Shown piece by piece: positions 1 to 7,693 of a stretch of DNA of 34,920 nucleotides. This stretch comes from an uncultured Mycoplasmatales bacterium (lineage in GTDB: Bacteria > Bacillota_I > Bacilli_A > Mycoplasmatales > Mycoplasmoidaceae). The stretch lies in NCBI GenBank assembly GCA_949422915.1, contig CASPLF010000006.1, positions 1 to 34,920 of the forward strand. Direction: 5' to 3'. The first letter of the stretch is position 1. Every line of letters starts with the position of its first letter. Position numbers and translations under genes: made by a program. Below the pieces are notes generated by a model. The model had not been told where the DNA came from and searched no databases. It saw only the letters and a program-made list of their open reading frames with translations.

Positions 1-147
1 GTACACATTAATGTTGATGCTAATACTTTAAATAATTTCTTTGTCATAATTCTTATTACTTTAATGTTTCTTGTTAATTATTATAGCATGTTTTGAAAAA
101 TATTTAAAAATGTAAAAAAGTTAATAGCAAACTTCCTAGGAATATAA
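1..147 (+). CDS. C-terminal tail of a membrane protein (5' end outside window)
   Basis: An open frame runs from the first base to a TAA at 145-147, giving 48 residues with one TGA-encoded Trp. The piece has a hydrophobic stretch (FFVIILITLMFLVNYY) followed by a basic, probably cytoplasmic tail with several Lys residues. It looks like the last transmembrane helix of a longer protein that starts left of the window. The family cannot be told from this fragment. Since it borders decayed DNA, it could itself be part of a broken gene. Confidence 0.45.
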
Positions 148-171
148 AAAAGTACGTAGTTGGACTTGAAA

Positions 172-1013
172 TTATTTCTTTAATAAAAAATAAGTTGAAA
201 TTTTTTCGGAATTATCGCAAGCTTTATTAAATAATATATCAAAAATTGTAGCTGCTATTCTGGGAATAATTACACCAGTTAATATGCAATTATGTCTGAT
301 TACAGAGACCTGCTCTGTTCAATATTTAACATCATTACCTGGACATCGCTGTTTTGTTAATGCATCTATTCTTTTTGATAGACGAGCTGCTTCCAATTCT
401 TTTTTTGCTTTTGATATATATGAAAATTCATTATCATTAAGAGGATCAATGAATTCATTTGCTAACTTTCTATTGCTTCTTGCATTTTATCTATTTCACG
501 TGTCAAATTAACTAGCCATTCTGCAATAACTTTACCAGCATAATTAGCAAGAGATGGTGATCCAGTAATTGTTGCAAAGCTAAGTAAGGAAATGCCTATA
601 TCACTCCCAAAAAGAGCTCAAAAAGCCGCTGATCCATAGTCAGAGAAACCGAATCCATAAAAAAGAGTCATTAACGCTTGTGTTAAATGGATTTAAGAAT
701 TCATTTTTATGGTTGTTAAGTTCATCATCACTACAAAGTAAATTTTTGATATATTTTTTCATAAAATTTTCAATGTTTTTCATCTCTTATAGATTTAGGA
801 ATGTCAGCAACTTTGTTTGATGCGTCTTCTTTTGCGCTATATGTGCTATGTAGATGTTGTAAAATTTTGCATATTTAGTAAAATTGTCATCTTTAAAAAT
901 AGAAATTAATTCAGAGGCTAATTGTTTATTTTAGTCATTTTCATTAACGATATACCGTAAATAAATTTCATGTTATTTAATGTTTGATGATCAGCACTTA
1001 TTTTCATTCCCAT
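172..1013 (-). pseudogene. Frameshifted remnant of an unknown protein-coding gene
   Basis: The minus strand carries successive protein-like stretches in different frames, none of which stays open. Reading from an ATG at 1011-1013, one sees a stretch starting MGMKISADHQTLNNMKF, then pieces containing LRYIVNEND followed by an in-frame TAA, QLASELISIFKDDNFTKYAK, KEDASNKVADIPKSIRDEKH, LCSDDELNNHKNEF, a glycine-rich hydrophobic piece (FGFSDYGSAAFWALFGSD), and AKKELEAARLSKRIDAL. The last frame ends at TAA 172-174. At least four frame changes and one nonsense codon separate them. The pieces have normal mollicute codon use, including TGA Trp, so this was a real gene of roughly 270-280 codons with a hydrophobic segment in the middle or C-terminal half. 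I do not recognise the family. The open plus-strand frame at 284-511 is only its antisense shadow. Confidence 0.6.
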
Positions 1014-1020
1014 AACAACT

Positions 1021-1260
1021 AAAAGATGATATGTTAAAGTTCCTGTATTCTCGTTTAACAAAATTCATGGATTAGATGCGTATTTATCCCCTGAAATGAA
1101 GTCAACTGGAGAAGCAATTGGATATGATTCTACATTAAACCGTGCATTTTATAAAGCATTACAAGCTAGTGGAATGAAGATCCAAAATTATGGAACGGTG
1201 TTTGCTACTATTAAAATTGTATTTGTTTTTGACATTAACTTATTTTCCTTTATTAAATAA
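1021..1260 (+). pseudogene. carB: Fossil of carB (carbamoyl-phosphate synthase large subunit), C-terminal part
   Basis: The plus-strand frame from about 1021 to the TAA at 1258-1260 encodes [19 protein letters not shown], then [33 protein letters not shown] and NYGTVFATI. This is the conserved region at the end of the fourth large domain of CarB, where the family has [20 protein letters not shown], with the AF-KA and GTV- segments after it. Only about 65 of over 1000 codons remain. There is no start codon or ribosome-binding site, and the reading after GTVFATI becomes non-homologous low-complexity sequence. The fragment ends 2 nt before the uvrA stop on the other strand. CarB makes carbamoyl phosphate from bicarbonate, glutamine-derived ammonia and ATP for pyrimidines and arginine; this copy cannot do so. 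It suggests the lineage once had, or briefly acquired, the gene. Confidence 0.75.
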
Positions 1261-1262
1261 TA

Positions 1263-4085
1263 TTATAAAATCTTCTTCAAATACTTAGCAGTATAAGAAA
1301 TATCGTCATGTTGAGCCACTTGTTCAGGTGTACCGGTGGCGATTATTTTTCCTCCACCTTCTCCACCTTCTGGGCCTAGATCAATAATATGATCGGCACA
1401 CTTAATCAAATCTAAATTGTGCTCAATTACAATTACTGTACTACCCCCGTCTACAATTCTATCTAATACATTAATTAAATTTGCAATATCATGTGTATGT
1501 AATCCTGTTGTTGGTTCATCAAGAATTAATATAGTGTTCTTGCTTGCTTTACGTTGTAAGAACTTAGCTAATTTAATTCTTTGAGCCTCACCACCTGATA
1601 ACCTATCAGAAGGCGTACCTAATTTTAAATAGCCTAATCCCACATCATTCATTAATTGAAGTTTTCTAAAAATATTAGGAATATTCTTAAAGAATTCCAT
1701 AGCCTCTACTACAGACATTTCTAATACATCATAAATCGATTTGCCTTTATATTTAATTTGTAATGTTTCTTCGTTGTATCTCTTACCATTACATTCATCA
1801 CATGTGATATATACATCAGGTAAGAAATGCATTTCAATCCTAATAATTCCATCACCTCAACATTTTTCACAACGTCCACCAGGAACATTAAATGAGAATC
1901 TTCCCTTAGTGTATCCACGAGCTTTTGCTTCAGGAACTGATGCAAACAATTCTCTAATATCATCAAATACACCAACATATGTTGCTGGGTTACTTCTTGG
2001 TGTTCTACCAATTGGTTCTTGACTTACTAAAATTAGCTTATCAAGACTTTGAGCACCAACTATACTCTTAATCTTTGGTGCACTAACAAATGGGTTAAAT
2101 AATAATTTTTGAATATTTTTGGCAAACACTCCGTTAATTAATGAAGACTTACCACTGCCTGATACTCCTGTAACACAAATTAATTTTCCTAAAGGAAAAG
2201 TAACATCTACATTATGAAGGTTGTTAAATGTAGCGCCCTTCATAATTATTTTTTGTCCGCTTCCTGATCTTCTAGATTTTGGAACAGGGATAAATTTTTC
2301 ACCAGATAAATATTTTCCGGTTAAAGAATCTTTATTATTAATAATTTCTTGTGGAGTACCAACAGCTACAATCTTACCACCATATTGTCCAGCACCCGGA
2401 CCAACATCAATAATGTAGTCTGATTGCATCATAGTGTCTGTATCGTGTTCTACGACTAATAATGTATTTCCTAAATCTCTCATTTTCTTAAGAGTATCTA
2501 TTAACATGTCATTATCTTTTTGGTGTAAACCAATAGATGGTTCATCTAAAACATATAAGACGCCAGTTAATGAACTACCTATTTGAGTAGCTAATCTAAT
2601 TCTTTGTGCTTCTCCACCTGATAATGTGCCAGCAGATCTACTTAATGTTAAATATCCTAATCCAACATTATCTAAGAATGTTAAACGATCAATAATTTCT
2701 TTTAAACCTAATTTGGCAATCTTCTTTTGATTTTCAGTTAATTCAAGATTTAAAAAGAAATCAATTAATCTCTTAATAGATAAATTAGTTAAATCAATAA
2801 TTGATTTACCATTAATCTTAACACATAATGCTGCTTTTGATAATCTTTGTCCATGACATTCAGAACAAGTTTTTTCAGCCATATATTTTGAATAATATTG
2901 TCTTGCTGTTTCGCTTGTAGTTTCTAAGTGTCTACGCTTCACTAATGTTAGCACACCTTCAGCGTAATCAAATTTGCTATAAACATTACCACTTGAAGAT
3001 TTAATAGTAATGTCAATTGGTTCTTTAGAACCATACATTACAATATCCATTTCTTTTTTAGTGAATTCATTTAATGGTTTTGTTTTAGAAATTTTGTAAT
3101 GTTTAAGTAATTGATCAAATTTTAATCAATCTAACGAAGTTGTATTAACGGTATTTTTAAAATAATCTAATCCACCTTCATTAATGCTTAATGATGGGTC
3201 AGGAATCATTTTATTTTCATCTGGTTCATATGTAAATCCTAAACCATGACATTTAGGGCATGCACCAACCGGTGAATTAAAAGAAAACAATCTTGGTTCT
3301 AATTCAGGAATATTAAATCCACAAACCTTACATGCATGAGATTGAGAATATAAAGTTTCTTTATTATTTACTAAAACAACAACCTTATTTTCTCCGTGCT
3401 TCAAAGCTGTTTCAACAGCTTCATTAATCCTGCTTCTTGTGTCACTATCTTTATTACCAATAATACGGTCAATGACAATATCAATGTAATGGAATTTATT
3501 TTTTTCTAATTCTATCTTATCATCTAATGAATAAACTTCTCCATCAACTCTAACTCTTAAAAAACCTTCAGCCTTTAATTTATCTAGCTCATTTTTAAAA
3601 GTACCTTTTTGTTTGTAAGCAATTGGTGATAATATTTGAAGTTTATCGCCTTCTTCAAACGAATCTCAAATTTTATTAACTATTTGTTTAATAGTTAAAG
3701 TTTCAATCTTACCATGACCATTAGGACAATATGGTTCACCAATTCTCGCAAACAACACTCTTAAATAGTCATAGATTTCTGTAATAGTACCAACAGTAGA
3801 TCTTGGATTATTAGAAGTTGATTTTTGATCAACTGCAATTGCAGGAGATAATCCTTCGATTGAATCAACATCAGGTTTTTCATTACCACCTAAAAATTGT
3901 CTAGCATAACTAGATAATGATTCAAGATAACGTCTTTGACCTTCTGAATATATAGTGTCAAAAGCTAGTGATGATTTTCCACTACCACTTAAACCTGTAA
4001 TAACCACAAGTTTGTTCTTAGGGATATCAACACTAACATTCTTTAGGTTGTTTTCTCTAGCACCATGGACTGAGATAAAGTCCAT
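1263..4085 (-). CDS. uvrA: UvrA, excinuclease ABC damage-recognition ATPase
   Basis: UvrA dimers with UvrB find bulky DNA lesions in nucleotide excision repair. The frame encodes 940 residues, normal for the family, with several TGA-encoded Trp. Visible parts, in order: start GARENNLKN, first Walker [10 protein letters not shown] (about 31-39), the RVRVDGE segment, a zinc module (CKVC then CPKC around the [12 protein letters not shown] motif), ABC signature LSGGEAQR with LDEPSIGLH, second Walker [11 protein letters not shown], a second zinc module (CEKC and CDEC), and a second signature LSGGEAQR with LDEPTTGLH. All nucleotide and zinc ligands look intact. The start at 4085 is chosen because AAAGGA lies 8-9 nt upstream; an in-frame ATG at 4106 would add seven residues but has no such site. 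It follows a small membrane protein gene, 32 nt apart, probably co-transcribed. Confidence 0.97.
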
Positions 4086-4117
4086 AGTTTTATTTCCTTT
4101 AAACATAATTGTTTTTT

Positions 4118-4465
4118 TTATTTACCTGATCTAGAAGATTTATTAGACTTCTTTTTTGTTTTGTTTTCTTTTTTATGAGTTATTTTTGAAGGTTTGTCCT
4201 TCTTAATATAGTCATATGCAAATGGCGTTCTATTATTTACATATTTTTCTAATAAATCTGTATATTTTGTTAGTTTACTAACAGCATCAAATGTTGGCAT
4301 TAACATTTCTGATTTATAAGTTAAGTCTTCAACTAAATAATCAGCTTTCTTTGCTACTATACCAATTCTTCTGTACGCATTAATAGCGTATAGTAAAACA
4401 ACAATTAGTAAAACTAATGCTACAATACCTAATGTTATTAATGCAATTTGATATGATTCAGACAT
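4118..4465 (-). CDS. Small single-pass membrane protein with basic tail
   Basis: The 115-residue protein has an N-terminal transmembrane helix at about residues 8-28 ([20 protein letters not shown]), a middle segment with weak coiled-coil character ([17 protein letters not shown]), and a very basic C-terminus of about 25 residues rich in Lys and Ser. The arrangement recalls the small DUF948/YtxG-like or YtxH-like anchor proteins of Firmicutes, but I see no diagnostic motif and do not assign it. It begins the operon with uvrA and starts divergently from the sirtuin gene across only 24 nt. A -10 box sits almost on top of its ATG, suggesting a leaderless mRNA. Confidence 0.8.
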   Translation of the reverse strand: MSESYQIALITLGIVALVLLIVVLLYAINAYRRIGIVAKKADYLVEDLTYKSEMLMPTFDAVSKLTKYTDLLEKYVNNRTPFAYDYIKKDKPSKITHKKENKTKKKSNKSSRSGK

Positions 4466-4489
4466 AATTTAATTATATTAAATAAAGAT
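4466..4489. promoter_or_regulatory. 24-nt divergent promoter between small membrane protein gene and sirtuin
   Basis: On the minus strand TATAAT (plus-strand 4472-4477) is followed after about 7 nt by the ATG at 4465. On the plus strand TATATT (4474-4479) is followed after 10 nt by the ATG at 4490. The two -10 boxes overlap. Neither gene has a Shine-Dalgarno sequence, so both messages probably begin at or within a few bases of the start codon. Positions are read by eye; transcription starts are inferred. Confidence 0.5.
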
Positions 4490-5215
4490 ATGGATTTTGA
4501 AAAAGCAAAAAATTTGATTTTAAATAGTAAGCACTTAGTAGTTTTTACAGGAGCTGGAGTCTCTGTTGAAAGTGGAATTCCGCCTTTTACTGGCGCTGGC
4601 GGTTTATGAACACAATATGATCCAAAGTTTATAGAATTAGATTATTTTTTTTATAATCCAGAAAGTTCATGAAATGAAATCTATAAAATATTTTATCAAT
4701 TCATGGATAAAGCAAAACCAAATTTTGCTCATACAGAAATTGGTAGATTATCAAAAGAAAAAATTGTAAAAGCAGTAATTACTCAAAACATTGATAATCT
4801 TCATCAAGAAGGTGGAGCAGATAATGTTATTGAATTTCATGGAACAACTAAAACATTAATATGTCCTAAGTGTCATAAAAAATTTAAAGCTACAAATGAT
4901 TTGCTTTCATCTATTCCTCCTAAATGTACAAAATGTAATGCTATTTTAAAACCTAATTTTGTATTTTATGGAGAAGGAATAAACCCAGAAGTTCAAGACA
5001 AAGCATTTGATGAATTAGTAAGAGCAGATGTTTTATTAATTATAGGAACAAGTGGACAAGTAATGCCGGCCAATAGCCTTCCTTATCTTGCTAAACAAGA
5101 AAGAAAAGATTTGATAATTATTGAAGTTAATCCAACTAAATCTACATTTACAGATGCAATTGTAGATTATTATTTTCCTATTAAAGCAACAGAGTTTTTT
5201 AAAGGAATTAAATAA
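4490..5215 (+). CDS. Sir2-family NAD-dependent protein deacylase (sirtuin)
   Basis: Sirtuins remove acetyl or other acyl groups from lysine using NAD. The 241-residue length is usual for bacterial CobB-type proteins. The Rossmann start is FTGAGVSVESGIP at residues 19-31, QNID at 99-102, the catalytic His at 117 (EFHG), a four-Cys zinc site at 125, 128, 146 and 149, then IIGTSGQVMPA and IIEVNP for NAD binding. All these are in place. The odd point is residue 34: where the family has Phe-Arg after GIP-, this protein has Phe-Thr (PPFTGAGGLW). Trp40 and others are TGA codons. The start ATG has no ribosome-binding site but lies just after a -10 box. It is a single-gene unit, convergent with rplA. 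Confidence 0.93.
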
Positions 5216-5241
5216 AAAAATAGAGATTACTCTCTATTTTT
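5216..5241. terminator. Bidirectional hairpin terminator between sirtuin and rplA
   Basis: AAAAATAGAGA (5216-5226) and TCTCTATTTTT (5231-5241) form a perfect 11-bp stem with a 4-nt loop, flanked by A and T runs, so it can act in both directions. It starts directly after the sirtuin stop, and its right arm contains the rplA stop codon (5234-5236). Confidence 0.75.
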
Positions 5242-5914
5242 CAAATGCTACTTTAATTGAAGGACCCATTGTAGAAGATAAGTATATCTTTTGAATGTAA
5301 TCACCTTTTACAGTTGATGGTCTCTTAGATTTAATGAAACTTACTAATGCATCAATGTTTTCAACAATCTTTTCATTAGCAGCAGATGCTTTACCAACTG
5401 TCATATGAATGTTTCCATATGTGTCTGTACGGTAATTCATTTTACCTTTTTTGAATTCCTTAACAGCATCTAATGGTTTAGGTGTAACTGTTCCTAATTT
5501 AGGGTTTGGCATTAAACCTTTTGGGCCTAAGATCTTACCTAATTTAGATAATTCAGGCATAAATTTTGGAGTAGTGATAATTACATCAAAATCTAATCAA
5601 CCATTTTTAATGTCAGCAATTTTATCACTTTCACCAAAATAATCTGCACCAGCTGCTTCGGCTTGTTCTTTAGTTACATCACTAGAGATTAATAATACTC
5701 TCTTAGATTTACCAAAGTAATGAGGAAGAGCAATTGTACCTCTTAATTGTTGTTCAGCTTTTGTTGTATCAAGATTTAATTTGATAACAATATCAATTGA
5801 TGAATCAAATTTAGTTGTAGAAGTTTTTTTTGCTAAAGCAACAGCTTCTTCAACAGGATAGATTTTCTTATTATCTACAAGTGTCTTTACACTTTTAAAT
5901 TTTTTACCTGCCAT
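5234..5914 (-). CDS. rplA: 50S ribosomal protein L1
   Basis: L1 binds 23S rRNA at the L1 stalk and helps move deacylated tRNA out of the E site; in many bacteria it also represses its own operon. The 226-residue product has the family hallmarks: an N-terminal part with EAVALAKKTSTTKFD, the hinge-proximal LSKLGKILGPKGLMPNPKLGTV, and the end region YRTDTYGNIHMTVGKAS. One Trp is TGA-encoded near 5595, in the segment DFDVIITTPKF. The start codon overlaps the rplK stop by one base (TAATG), and a strong GGAGG precedes it, so translation is probably coupled. The stop lies inside a bidirectional terminator. Confidence 0.98.
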
Positions 5915-6369
5915 TATTGCTTACCTCCATTTTTCTTAGGTGTAAGATCTACATCTTTAATCTTAATACCCATTTGTTTTGCAGTTCCCGCAATCATTCT
6001 TAATGCCATTTCTTCGTCATATGCATTTAGATCTGGCATTTTGTATCTTGCAATTTCTAAAGCTTGTTCTTTAGTAATTGTTGCAACTGTATCAGTTAAT
6101 TGGTTTTTACCTGCTGTTTGAATTTTAGCAGCTTTCTTTAACATAACAGATGCTGGGGTAGTTTTAATGATAAAAGTAAAAGATTTATCAGAAAAAGCAG
6201 TAATAACACATGGTACTACTTCTCCCATACGATCTCTAGTTTGATCATTGAATTGTTTAGTGAATTCAGCCATATTAATACCAATAGACGCTAATGCTGG
6301 TCCTGGTTTAGCTTGTCCACCAATCAGTTGAATCTTGGCGATTCTCTTTATTTCTTTTTTTGCAGCCAC
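5914..6369 (-). CDS. rplK: 50S ribosomal protein L11
   Basis: L11 forms the base of the GTPase-associated centre with 23S rRNA. The 151-residue product opens with the basic stretch [20 protein letters not shown] followed by [15 protein letters not shown], the well-conserved L11 N-terminal domain, and has the C-terminal RNA-binding domain with [13 protein letters not shown]-type sequence near residues 125-137. It is about ten residues longer than usual because of extensions at both ends. The start codon is GTG (6367-6369), preceded at 7 nt by AAAGGAG. It is the first gene of the rplK-rplA operon and has a roughly 80-nt leader with a predicted hairpin. Confidence 0.98.
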   Translation of the reverse strand: MAAKKEIKRIAKIQLIGGQAKPGPALASIGINMAEFTKQFNDQTRDRMGEVVPCVITAFSDKSFTFIIKTTPASVMLKKAAKIQTAGKNQLTDTVATITKEQALEIARYKMPDLNAYDEEMALRMIAGTAKQMGIKIKDVDLTPKKNGGKQ

Positions 6370-6397
6370 AAGTAACTCCTTTCTTTTTAGTTCTCTA

Positions 6398-6428
6398 CGT
6401 GGTATATTGGTCTATTGACCTTCCACAC
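6398..6428 (-). promoter_or_regulatory. Hairpin in rplK-rplA leader, possible L1 autoregulatory site
   Basis: The leader contains two nested complementary pairs on the plus strand: GTGG (6399-6402) with CCAC (6423-6426), and GGTC (6409-6412) with GACC (6417-6420) around the loop TATT. An asymmetric internal loop separates the helices. In many bacteria L1 binds a small two-helix structure with an internal loop ahead of rplK, resembling its 23S rRNA site. Position and shape fit that idea, but I cannot match the bases to a consensus here. It is one of few GC-richer spots in any intergenic region of the window. Confidence 0.35.
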
Positions 6429-6447
6429 GCTACATTTGTAATAGTCA

Positions 6448-6453
6448 TTATAT
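6448..6453 (-). promoter_or_regulatory. -10 box of the rplK-rplA promoter
   Basis: TATAAT on the minus strand, about 80 nt ahead of the rplK start. A -35 element is not clear; a TTTATA sits at about 6471-6476. Unlike most promoters in this window, it produces a real leader. Confidence 0.5.
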
Positions 6454-6487
6454 ATATTTTTAGATTTTTTTATAAAAAATTATTTGA

Positions 6488-6498
6488 TGTGTTATATT
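6488..6498 (+). promoter_or_regulatory. Extended -10 promoter of the PAP2-like gene
   Basis: TGT directly ahead of TATATT (6493-6498) looks like an extended -10. The expected start near 6505 is two bases from the ATG at 6507, so the mRNA should be leaderless. Confidence 0.4.
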
Positions 6499-6506
6499 AA
6501 GTGTTA

Positions 6507-7631
6507 ATGATTAAAACATTCTGTTCTGAAAATACTAACAAAATAATTAAATTACATAATTTATTTTTTGGTGGAATCATATTTACATTAGGAATGGTAA
6601 TGATGCAAAATATGCAGTTTTCATTCCAAGGATGGATTCAGTCTATGTATAGGTTGTTTGGTTTTAAATTTTGGGACTTAAGTATCCCATCTATTGATTA
6701 CCATATTCCTGTAATTCCTTTCTTTTACATAATTTATGGATTCGCTATTGCTACATGAACAATATTCCCTATTTTTATATATTTGGTATATGGTTCTAAG
6801 AGATTTGCAAGATTTCTAACATGTTGCATGTACACATATATATTTGCATTTTTAATTGCTATATGCACACCATGTGATATAACAAACGTTCAAATTCATG
6901 CATTAGAACAAATTAAAGATAAAACAGGTTACTTATTTGAACAATCGCGTCAGTTGATTGAAAAGAGTGTAAAATTTAATGCCTTCCCTTCTAATCATTG
7001 TTTAGATCAATTTAACCTAATGTTTGGTGTTGTTTTATTTAACTTTTTTGATAAGACTAATAAAAAAGATTCAAACAAAATCATAACTTGTAAGATTATT
7101 TGAACTTTACTGATTTCAATTTTTACAGGATTAGTTGTTGCTTCTACTTTTATTATGAAAATGCACTTTTTTGTGGATTGAATTCCTTCGTTAATAATTT
7201 CATTAAGCGTGTTTGTAATAATGTATTTCATAAAAACAGATCCAGTTACAAGGTTTTTTTATAAACTAATGAATAGTTTCCAATATTGTTTTTGATATGT
7301 TGGGCAAGATGAAGTAAAAGCTGATATTTTTAATTGGGCCAAGATTCATCAAGATCCTGTAAAAATTAATACATTATCAAAAAAGCAGATTAAAAAGCAC
7401 TTTATTATTACCGATATTGCTATTTTTTCTATGTATTTGTTCATAACCTTTGTGTTAAATTACTGCTTAGTAATATTAGAAGGCTATGTAACAAACAATA
7501 AATTCTTTAATTTCTTAATGTTAAGAATGGTAATTCATGTTTCTTTAATTGCTTATGTAGTTTTTATCATGTATTTATTCCATACAATTTATAAAAAACA
7601 ACAAGAAAAACAAATAACCCCCCCCAACTAA
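6507..7631 (+). CDS. Polytopic membrane protein, PAP2-phosphatase-like
   Basis: The 374-residue protein has about six hydrophobic segments. Two spaced motifs recall the PAP2/phosphatidic acid phosphatase fold: FPSNH at about 160-164, in the place of the family PSGH, and MKMHFFVDW at about 218-226, in the place of the H-x3-D motif. The first family motif (K-x6-RP) is not evident, so activity on a lipid phosphate is uncertain; a divergent or related lipid phosphotransferase is equally possible. The C-terminal part, after WAKIHQDPVKIN, is hydrophobic and unassigned. The ATG at 6507 is preferred to a GTG at 6501 because of promoter spacing. Trp is coded by both TGA and TGG (TGG at 6633, 6672 and 7335). 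The last codons include a run of eight C. The ABC permease gene follows after 62 nt with its own promoter. Confidence 0.72.
7618..7625 (+). repeat. C8 homopolymer in the 3' end of the PAP2-like gene
   Basis: Eight consecutive C occupy codons ACC CCC CCC just before the final Asn and stop. In such an AT-rich window this tract stands out. Slippage by one base either way would only swap the last two residues for a short different tail: minus one gives PTNPKLMY, plus one gives PQLIQN. Confidence 0.7.
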
Positions 7632-7679
7632 TCCAAAATTAATGTATTAATTATTAATATATATTAATAAATCTATACA

Positions 7680-7685
7680 TATAAT
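7680..7685 (+). promoter_or_regulatory. -10 box of the ABC permease gene
   Basis: TATAAT ends 8 nt before the ATG at 7694, so the transcript is probably leaderless. A 20-bp perfect AT-only palindrome lies just upstream at 7651-7670, overlapping where a -35 would be. Confidence 0.5.
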
Positions 7686-7693
7686 AAAAAAAT

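Noticed and set aside
284-511. Plus-strand open frame of 75 codons
   Set aside because: It is antisense to the decayed minus-strand gene, whose codons look real, and has no ribosome-binding site or protein-like composition.
4086-4106. Upstream ATG that would extend UvrA by seven residues
   Set aside because: The AAAGGA site sits at the right distance for the inner ATG at 4085, and the family starts there; the outer ATG has none.
7651-7670. Perfect 20-bp AT-only palindrome before the permease promoter
   Set aside because: In DNA this AT-rich a palindrome of ten half-site bases is expected a few times in 35 kb. It is kept only as a remark on the promoter, not as an operator.
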